Assembly: GCA_947475465.1 (NCBI GenBank)
Contig: CANJLK010000002.1
Span: forward strand, 101,132 to 165,131
DNA: 64,000 nucleotides
Source of the DNA: Caulobacteraceae bacterium
GTDB lineage: Bacteria > Pseudomonadota > Alphaproteobacteria > Caulobacterales > Caulobacteraceae
Direction: 5' to 3'
Made by a program: the position numbers and the translations under genes
Part shown: in pieces, positions 46,585-53,486 of the stretch
Layout of the letters: each line of letters opens with the position of its first letter
Position numbering within the stretch: position 1 is the stretch's first letter
The notes under the pieces: generated by a model
What the model was told of the DNA's origin: nothing
What the model saw: only the letters and a program-made list of their open reading frames with translations
The model's database searches: none

Positions 46585-48483
46585 TTACCCCGCCGGGATT
46601 ACCGGCAGGGTGACCGACGAGGCATGTGTTCCGGATCGGTGCAGGCTCACCACCGGCGGGGGGCTCAGCTTGGGCGTCGGACCGACGCTGGCGTCGGCGC
46701 CGAAAATCGTCACCCGGACGCGGTGGCCCTTCTGGAACAGGTACGACATCGGGTGCAGAGTGAACACCAGCTCAGAGGCTTGGCCCTTCGGCAGGGGCTT
46801 GGCGGCAGCCTGGCTGCTCGCGTTCCAGGGCATGCCGAAATAGTTGTACGGCGGCGTCGCCAGGGCCCGGTGCGAAGCCCGCAGCACGCCCTCGCCCACA
46901 TAGGTGGTCCCGCCGTTGGCGTCGACATCCTCCAGCTTGAGGAAGACATCGCAATCATCGGCGGTGGCGGTCACCCAAAGGCGGGCCACCGGGTGCCCGG
47001 TCACTTCCATGTCCGCGGCCAGGGCCTCGGTGGTGTAGGTCAGGCCCTTCTCATCCGAAGCCGTGACGTCGACCGCCTTCTCGCCAATGTTGGCCACGCC
47101 GTCGCCCGACTTCGCATAGGCGACGCTGTAGTCGACCGTGTAGTCGTCCTGCCCGGCCTTGCCCTTGGGCTTGGCGCGGACGAGCTTGCCGTCGTTGACG
47201 GACTTGACCGAGCCGCTCTTGCCGGCCCCGAAGAAGAATTCCGTTGCCGCCGCGTTGGCCGGCGGCCATTGCGAAAACGCCTTCCACGGCGCCCCGGGGG
47301 GCTGGATCACATGCGACCTGGGAATCGGGGAGGCATGGATGGGCGGCTCGTCCATGACGCCGTTCTGGACGCCCTTCAGCCAGTGGTCGAACCAGCGGTG
47401 GCACTCGGCGGTCCAGAAGACGATCTCTTCCTCGCTGTGGGTGCCGCCCCCGCCGCCGGGGCCGATCATCAGCTTCTTCGCGCCTCGGGTCTGGTTCACG
47501 TACCAGAGCAGCTGGTCGCGCAGCACGCCGGCGAACCATCCCACCCGGCCATAGACCGCCACCCCTGACGCCGAGAGTCCGGGCGCATAGGCCCCACCCT
47601 GGCGCGTCATCCAGGCCTGCTCGCCCGTCACCGGATTCTTGCTGTCGCGGAACGGCATCTTGCCCACCGAGGCGGAGTAGTCGTTCTTCGCCTTGTGCTC
47701 GGCCAGGGCGGCGGTCAGCAGCGCGCGGTCCTTGTCGGCGTCCACCGGGCCGTTGTTCGGGCTGGCGTCGATGCCCGACACCATGCGGGCGAAGTCGTCG
47801 AAGAAGTGCTTGTGGACGCCGCCCTCCTCCACCAGCAGGTACCAGTCGAAGGGCGAGACCTCGGGCGTGATCGCCTTCAGGTGCGGCGGGGCGGTCGAGG
47901 CGACGCGCAGCTGCATCTCGCCCTCGTAGGAGGCGCCGTACATGCCGATCTTGCCGTCGCACCACTCCTGCTGGGCCAACCACTCGGTGATGTCATAGCC
48001 GTCCGGCCCGTCGAGCGGATCGCTCAGTTCGCTGCGCGTCCCGAACGAGGCCCCGGTGCCGCGCCGGTCGACGGACGCCACGATATAGCCGTGCCGGATC
48101 AGCGTCTGGGCCGTGCGGTTGTAGGTCGGCGACATGGCGTCATGGACGGTTCCGTCCGCCCCGACGACCGCGCGCTGATAGCGCTTCGGCTGCCAGATGA
48201 CCGGAAGCCGCCCATCGTGCAGGTGGCCGATTTCGGTTGGCCGGAAGATGTCCACGGCCAGCTTCACCCCGTCGCGGACCGACACGTACTGCGAGGTCTT
48301 TATCCACCCATCGTACCGCGGCTCCGAGTAGCCTTTGTAGACGCCGAACGAAGAGGCCCGCTCGGCCGCAAAGCCCAGGCCAGGCGCACCGGCCGCCGCC
48401 AGCGCGACACCGCCGACACCGATCTTCAGTGCGGTGCGTCGGCCCATGCTGCGGCCCCGCCTGTCGTCATGATCCATGCCCAT
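46585..48483 (-). CDS. CocE/NonD-type exported hydrolase, paralogue 1
   Basis: A 632-residue protein. A Tat-like signal (GRRTALKIGVGGVALAA) is followed by an alpha/beta hydrolase domain with Ser185 in GMYGASYEGE. The C-terminal jelly-roll X-Pro-peptidase-like domain (GHPVARLWVTATADDCDVFLKLEDV) ends in VSLHRSGTHASSVTLPVIP. Family members cleave esters (cocaine, amino-acid esters) or Xaa-Pro peptides. The Asp normally in GWYD is Ala here (GWFAG); a candidate His remains in GGGGGTHSEEE. It is the tandem copy downstream of paralogue 2 (47-base gap). Confidence 0.88.
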   Translation of the reverse strand: MGMDHDDRRGRSMGRRTALKIGVGGVALAAAGAPGLGFAAERASSFGVYKGYSEPRYDGWIKTSQYVSVRDGVKLAVDIFRPTEIGHLHDGRLPVIWQPKRYQRAVVGADGTVHDAMSPTYNRTAQTLIRHGYIVASVDRRGTGASFGTRSELSDPLDGPDGYDITEWLAQQEWCDGKIGMYGASYEGEMQLRVASTAPPHLKAITPEVSPFDWYLLVEEGGVHKHFFDDFARMVSGIDASPNNGPVDADKDRALLTAALAEHKAKNDYSASVGKMPFRDSKNPVTGEQAWMTRQGGAYAPGLSASGVAVYGRVGWFAGVLRDQLLWYVNQTRGAKKLMIGPGGGGGTHSEEEIVFWTAECHRWFDHWLKGVQNGVMDEPPIHASPIPRSHVIQPPGAPWKAFSQWPPANAAATEFFFGAGKSGSVKSVNDGKLVRAKPKGKAGQDDYTVDYSVAYAKSGDGVANIGEKAVDVTASDEKGLTYTTEALAADMEVTGHPVARLWVTATADDCDVFLKLEDVDANGGTTYVGEGVLRASHRALATPPYNYFGMPWNASSQAAAKPLPKGQASELVFTLHPMSYLFQKGHRVRVTIFGADASVGPTPKLSPPPVVSLHRSGTHASSVTLPVIPAG

Positions 48484-48530
48484 GATGGCCTCTCCCTTGA
48501 TGTCTTGTGAGCCGTCGGTTGTCCGACGGA

Positions 48531-50447
48531 CTATGCCTTGCCCCTGGGGATAACCGGCAGGGTGATCGACGACGCGTGCGTGGCGGAACGGTGCAGGCTG
48601 ACCACCGGCGGCGGGTCCACACGCGGCGTGCTACCGACGCTGGCGTCGGCGCCGAAGATTGTCACCCGGACGCGGTGGCCCTTCTGGAACAGGTAGGACA
48701 TCGGGTGCAGGGCGAAGACCAGCTCCACCGCCTGCCCCTTCGGCAGGGGCTTGGCCGCTGACTGGGTGCTGGCGTTCCACGGCAGGCCGAAATAGTCGTA
48801 GGGCGGCGTGGCAAGCGCGCGGTGGGACGCCCGCAGCACGCCCTCGCCCACGTAGGTAGTGACACCTTTGGGATCGACATCCTCCAGCTTCAGGAAGACA
48901 TCGCCATCGTCGGCCGTGGAGGTCACCCACAGGCGCGCGACCGGATGGCCGGTCACCTCCATGTCGGCGGCCAAGGCCTCGGTCGTATAGGTCAGGCCCT
49001 TCTCGTCGGAGGCCGCGACATCAATGGGCTTCTGCCCGATGCCGGCCACCCCGTCGCCGGGCTTGGCGTAGACCATCCCGTAGTCGACGGTGAACTCGTC
49101 GCGCCCGGCCCGGTCCTGGGGCTTCGCGCGGCCCAGCTTGCCGTCATTGAGGGACTTCACCGACCCGCTCTTGCCGCCCTCGAAATAGAAGGCCGTCGGG
49201 CGCCGGTTCGCGGGCGGCCATTGCGAGAACGCCTTCCACGGAACCCCGGGCGGCTGGATCGCGTGCGAGCGCGGGATGGGCGAAGCATGGATCGGCGGCT
49301 CGGCCAGCACTCCATTCTGAACGCCCTTCAGCCAGTAGTCGAACCAGCGGTGGCACTCCGTGACCCAGAAGCGCAGTTCTTCCTCGCTGTGCGTGCCGCC
49401 GCCACCGCCGGGGCCGATCATCAGCTTCTTCGCGCCGGCCTTCTGGTTGGCGTACCAGAGCAGTTGATCGCGCAGGACGCCCGCGAACCAGCCCACCCGG
49501 CCATAGACCGCCACCCCTGACGCCGAGAGGCCAGGGCCATAGGCGCCGCCCTGGCGCGTCGCCCAGTTCTGCTCGCCCGTCGCCGGGTTCTTGCTGTCGC
49601 GGAACGGCAGCTTGCCGAAGGTCGCGCCGTAGTCGTTCTTGGCCTTGTGCTCCGCCAGGGCGGCGTTCAGCAGCGACCGGTCCTTGTCCGCGTCGACCGC
49701 CCCGTTGTTCGGGTTGACGTCGATGCTTGAGATGATCCGGCCGAAGTCGTCGAAGAACTGTTTGTGGACCCCGCCCTCCTCCACCAGCAGGTACCAGTCG
49801 AAGGGCGCCACTTCCGGCGTGATGGCCTTCAGGTGCGGCGGGGCGGTCGCGGCGATCCGCAGTTGCACCTCGCCCTCGTAGGACGCGCCGAACATGCCGA
49901 CCTTGCTGTCGCACCAGGGCTGCTGGGCCAGCCATTCGGTGATGTCATGGCCGTCCGGCCCGTCGCGCGGGTCGCTGAGTTCGCTGCGTGAGCCGAAAGA
50001 TGCGCCGGTGCCCCGGCGGTCGACGGACACGATGATATAGCCGTGCTTGATCAGCCGGTTGGCCGCCTCAAGCGTGATGGAATCCATGCTCTGGCCGGCC
50101 ATCGCCCCGACCAGGGACCCGTCCGGCTTGACGATGGCGCGCTGGTAGCGCTTGGCCTGCCAGACCACCGGCAGCGGGCCCTCGTGGAGGCGCCCCGCCT
50201 GGGTCGGCCGATAGACATCCACCGCGAGCTTCACGCCGTCGCGAACCGGGACGTACTGCGAGGTGCGCACCCAGCCGTCGTATTTTTCCTCGGAATAGCC
50301 CGCATATTCGCCGAAGGAAGACCTTCGCCTTGCCGCCGCGCCCATGGACGGCGCACCGCCCACGGCCGCCAACAGGGCGCCGCCCGCCCCCGCCTTCAGC
50401 GCCTGGCGTCTGCCAAGCCGCCCGCCGCGATCCGCGTGATCTTCCAT
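48531..50447 (-). CDS. CocE/NonD-type exported hydrolase, paralogue 2
   Basis: A 638-residue protein and close relative of paralogue 1 along its whole length, with some stretches identical over about 30 bases at the DNA level. A Tat-like signal (GRRQALKAGAGGALLAA), Ser in GMFGASYEGE, GWFAG in place of GWYD, and GGGGGTHSEEE are shared. ATG 50447, with GGGAAG six bases upstream, is chosen over the AT-rich frame extension to 50504 (KNKTKNKN). It is probably cotranscribed with paralogue 1 as the upstream gene. Confidence 0.88.
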   Translation of the reverse strand: MEDHADRGGRLGRRQALKAGAGGALLAAVGGAPSMGAAARRRSSFGEYAGYSEEKYDGWVRTSQYVPVRDGVKLAVDVYRPTQAGRLHEGPLPVVWQAKRYQRAIVKPDGSLVGAMAGQSMDSITLEAANRLIKHGYIIVSVDRRGTGASFGSRSELSDPRDGPDGHDITEWLAQQPWCDSKVGMFGASYEGEVQLRIAATAPPHLKAITPEVAPFDWYLLVEEGGVHKQFFDDFGRIISSIDVNPNNGAVDADKDRSLLNAALAEHKAKNDYGATFGKLPFRDSKNPATGEQNWATRQGGAYGPGLSASGVAVYGRVGWFAGVLRDQLLWYANQKAGAKKLMIGPGGGGGTHSEEELRFWVTECHRWFDYWLKGVQNGVLAEPPIHASPIPRSHAIQPPGVPWKAFSQWPPANRRPTAFYFEGGKSGSVKSLNDGKLGRAKPQDRAGRDEFTVDYGMVYAKPGDGVAGIGQKPIDVAASDEKGLTYTTEALAADMEVTGHPVARLWVTSTADDGDVFLKLEDVDPKGVTTYVGEGVLRASHRALATPPYDYFGLPWNASTQSAAKPLPKGQAVELVFALHPMSYLFQKGHRVRVTIFGADASVGSTPRVDPPPVVSLHRSATHASSITLPVIPRGKA

Positions 50448-51125
50448 CGGTTTCTTCCCTAGCGTGTTCTTATTCTTGGTCTTGTTCTTGATCTCGGGCG
50501 GCAAGCATGGCGCCGCCTAGCCGGCGCTCAGGCGCAGAGGTGACTTGGAACGCGCAATCCGAATCCTCGGACAAGTCCGCGGACGTTTCCAGACAAAGAA
50601 GGTGATCGTCGTTCAGTTGAACCCGCCGCGGGTGGCTCAACCCAAGCAAACGCAAGGGATTGCGACGATTTCACCCCCCATTTTCCCATCCGCCGCGCCC
50701 CGACGTCTCTTGGAGTCTCACCCAATAGTCGCCCGCGGTCCCGCGCTGTCAACGATGTCCGGAAGAATTGTCAAACCCGGTATTGCCGGAACTCTGAAAT
50801 CGGTATCCACTCGTTCTTGCGTCCAGCGTGCCAGCATTGAAGCATGCAGATGCGCGGTCGCCTCAGCGGCCAAGGGGTGGATACGCGGCTCGCAAGAGCA
50901 CTCGGGGGGAAGAAGCGATGACCAACCGTCACGTTGCGCGCACGTCGACTTGGTTCGGCGCGGCTCCTTCGACTCCATTTCCCAATGCCGTCACGCCCCG
51001 GGACGTTTTCGCGGGGGTCAAACTCCGGTTGTAGGCGTCCCGGCGCGGGGCCGCCCCGCGCCCTGAACTCAAAATAATCGCCGGCGAGGCGCGCAAAGCA
51101 CCCGTCGCACAGAGGAGGGAAACAC
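50448..51125. other. 678-base divergent gap between hydrolase genes
   Basis: It contains the promoters of paralogues 2 and 3, which point away from each other. There is no convincing gene. The only candidate is a 38-codon frame at 50918-51034 with a purine-rich stretch before its ATG. Base composition is lower in GC than the flanks, especially 50500-50850. I see no strong palindrome or tRNA here. Confidence 0.6.
50918..51034 (+). CDS. Possible 38-residue small ORF
   Basis: MTNRHVARTSTWFGAAPSTP and a further 18 residues ending FAGVKLRL. GGGGGAAGAAGCG precedes the ATG, an acceptable ribosome site. Third positions are only about 70% GC, well below the neighbours, so it may not be coding. It lies 92 bases before paralogue 3 on the same strand and could be a leader or small peptide. 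Confidence 0.25.
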   Translation: MTNRHVARTSTWFGAAPSTPFPNAVTPRDVFAGVKLRL

Positions 51126-53039
51126 ATGAGCCACGAAACCCACGGCGACGTCGGCCGCCACCGCACGATCCGTCGCCGCGACGCCCTCAAGGCTGGCGCC
51201 AGCGGCGTACTGGCGGCCGTGAGCGCGGGCGCAGCCTCCGAGGCCCTGGCCGCGGCCGGCCGGGTTTCGAAGTTCGGGGCCTACCAGGGCTATTCCGTGG
51301 CGGCCTTTGACGGCTGGGTTCGCACGGCCATCTATGTACCGGTCCGCGACGGGGTGAAGCTGGCGGTGGACATCTACCGGCCCACCAAGGGCGGCAAGCT
51401 TCACACCGGCCGGCTGCCGGTCGTGTGGCAGCCCAAGCGCTACCAGCGGGCCAAGATCCGGCCCGACGGCTCCCTGGTCGACACCATGGGCGGGGCGAGC
51501 GTGGACTCGCTGGAGCTCCAGACGGCGCACACCCTGATCAAGCATGGCTACGTCGTCGTCTCCGTCGACCGGCGCGGCACCGGCGCCTCCTTCGGCTCAC
51601 GCAGCGAGCTCAGCGATCCGAAGGACGCCACCGACGGTCACGACATCACCGAGTGGCTCGCCAAGCAGTCCTGGTCCGACGGCAAGATCGGCATGTTCGG
51701 CGCCTCCTACGAGGGCGAGATGCAGCTGCGGACGGCAGGCACGGCGCCGCCGCACCTGAAGTGCATCATGCCGGAGGTGTCACCCTGGGACTGGTACTGG
51801 GTGGTCTCGCCGGGCGGAGTCCCCCGGAAGTGGGATTTCGACAAGATGATCGCCGGTCTCGACACCGATCCGAACAATGGACCGGTCGACGCTGACAAGG
51901 ACCACGCCCTGCTGAAGGCGGCGATCGCAGAGCACGCGACCCACAACGACTACTCCGCGCTGCGCAACGAGATTCCGTTCTACGACAGCAAGAACCCGGT
52001 CTCCGGCGAGCAGAACTGGATGAACCGCCACGGCGGCCACTACGCCCCGACCCTCGTGAAATCGGGGATCGCCGTCTACCACATCACCGGCTGGTTCGCG
52101 AACGTCACCCCTCACCAACTGGCCTGGTTCCGCAACCTCAAGGGCGCGCCCCAGAAGCTGCTGATAGGCCCCTGGTCCGCCGGCGGCGCGCGCACCGAGG
52201 ACGAGCGCGCGCTCTGCGCCATCGAGGCGCACCGGTTCTTCGACTACTGGTTGAAGGACGTGAAGAACGGGATCATGGCGGAACCGGCGATCCACTCGTC
52301 GATCCCCAGTTCCCACACCCGCGCCCTCACCTCCTGGAAGGGGCTGCCGGCGGTCTGGCCGCTGGCCAACGAACAGCGCACGGAGTTCTTCTTCGAGGCC
52401 GGGCGCAGCGGTTCGTCCAAGTCGGTCAACGACGGAAAGCTGAGCCGTGCGCACCCCGCGGCCTCCGGTCAGGATGACCTGACCGTCCGCTATGACTGTC
52501 ACTACAAGGGCGGCATGGAGCCGGTCGAGGCCGGCAAGACGCCCGTCGACCATTCCGACTACGACGCCCAGGGTCTGACCTACACCACGGCCCCCCTGCA
52601 ACATGGCGTGGAAGTGACCGGCTATCCGGTTGCGCGCCTATGGGTCACCTCCACGGCCGACGATGGCGACTTCTTCCTGAAGCTGGAGGATGTGGATCCG
52701 GCCGGGGCCTCGACCTTCGTGGCGATCGGCACCTTACGGGCCTCGCACCGCAAGCTCGGCAAGGCGCCCTACGACACCATGGGCCTGCCCTGGATCTCGA
52801 ACCTGGCGGCAGACGTTACTCCGCTGGAAAAGGGCAAGCCCACGGAGCTGCTCATTACCTTCTATCCGACCTCCTACCTGTTCAAGCCGGGGCATCGGAT
52901 GCGCGTGGTGATCACCGGCAGCGACCTGGAAATCGCACCCAGCCCGCAGGTGAGCCCGGCGCCGGTCGTCAGCCTCTATCGCGGCGGCGGCCACGGCTCG
53001 TCGATCACCTTGCCGATCATTCCGCCGCACAAGGTCTAG
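51126..53039 (+). CDS. CocE/NonD-type exported hydrolase, paralogue 3 (divergent)
   Basis: A 637-residue protein, more distant from the other two. GAGGG precedes the ATG. A Tat-like signal (IRRRDALKAGASGVLAA) is followed by Ser in GMFGASYEGE, GWFAN at the expected Asp site and a C-terminal jelly roll ending SSITLPIIP. The region where copies 1 and 2 keep GTHSEEE reads GGARTEDER, so the expected catalytic His is also absent. Transcribed towards the TonB receptor at 53487, with a GC-rich hairpin in between. Confidence 0.87.
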   Translation: MSHETHGDVGRHRTIRRRDALKAGASGVLAAVSAGAASEALAAAGRVSKFGAYQGYSVAAFDGWVRTAIYVPVRDGVKLAVDIYRPTKGGKLHTGRLPVVWQPKRYQRAKIRPDGSLVDTMGGASVDSLELQTAHTLIKHGYVVVSVDRRGTGASFGSRSELSDPKDATDGHDITEWLAKQSWSDGKIGMFGASYEGEMQLRTAGTAPPHLKCIMPEVSPWDWYWVVSPGGVPRKWDFDKMIAGLDTDPNNGPVDADKDHALLKAAIAEHATHNDYSALRNEIPFYDSKNPVSGEQNWMNRHGGHYAPTLVKSGIAVYHITGWFANVTPHQLAWFRNLKGAPQKLLIGPWSAGGARTEDERALCAIEAHRFFDYWLKDVKNGIMAEPAIHSSIPSSHTRALTSWKGLPAVWPLANEQRTEFFFEAGRSGSSKSVNDGKLSRAHPAASGQDDLTVRYDCHYKGGMEPVEAGKTPVDHSDYDAQGLTYTTAPLQHGVEVTGYPVARLWVTSTADDGDFFLKLEDVDPAGASTFVAIGTLRASHRKLGKAPYDTMGLPWISNLAADVTPLEKGKPTELLITFYPTSYLFKPGHRMRVVITGSDLEIAPSPQVSPAPVVSLYRGGGHGSSITLPIIPPHKV

Positions 53040-53244
53040 TCGGGCTCCGCGCCGCCCGGCGAACCGCCGGGGCCGGCGGCGCTGAGCCTTTCTCCATCCC
53101 CTGGCGAAAGGAGAGCGATGCACAGCCGATAACCGATCACGCCCAGCCTGCCTTCAGGCTGGCGCATTTCATCGGCCCCCGACGTTCCGGCCGGCGCCAA
53201 CAAGGCGTCCCCAGCGACGATCTGAGGGCTCCAAGACTAGTAAA

Positions 53245-53262
53245 ATTCGCTATTTTGCGAAT
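53245..53262. promoter_or_regulatory. Inverted repeat upstream of TonB receptor
   Basis: ATTCGC-tatttt-GCGAAT, perfect 6-bp arms around a 6-base spacer, in the AT-rich region about 225 bases before the receptor ATG. Candidate operator. Confidence 0.4.
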
Positions 53263-53307
53263 AAAAGCGGTTGTGCATTGCACTTCGGCTCAATTTTTGT
53301 TGCCATA

Positions 53308-53325
53308 GTTCAATCAAAACTGAAC
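53308..53325. promoter_or_regulatory. Second inverted repeat upstream of TonB receptor
   Basis: GTTCA-atcaaaac-TGAAC, perfect 5-bp arms with an 8-base spacer, in the same AT-rich promoter region. Candidate operator for a dimeric regulator. Confidence 0.35.
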
Positions 53326-53486
53326 AACTCTTCCGATTTTCCGCGCCATACAACTTACCTTAGGTGGCATTTCTCCCCGCATCATCAAGACTTCATTCGG
53401 AAATTTTCCCCAATCATTGACAGACAACCCAAATCGATGAATTCGTTGCACCAATAAGAGTCACGATAACATTAGGGGGATTAGCG

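Larger units (their letters stand above)
53040..53486. other. 447-base gap with AT-rich regulatory stretch
   Basis: A GC hairpin (GCGCCGCC/GGCGGCGC, 53049-53082) follows the hydrolase stop and may be a weak terminator. From about 53230 to 53480 the sequence turns strikingly AT-rich for this genome and holds two inverted repeats and a TTGACA at 53417-53422, consistent with a regulated promoter of the receptor gene. No gene is seen. Confidence 0.6.

Noticed and set aside
53049..53082. GC hairpin after paralogue 3 as a strong terminator
   Set aside because: The stem is good, but the T-rich tail is only a short CTTTCT, so it is kept as a weak possibility.
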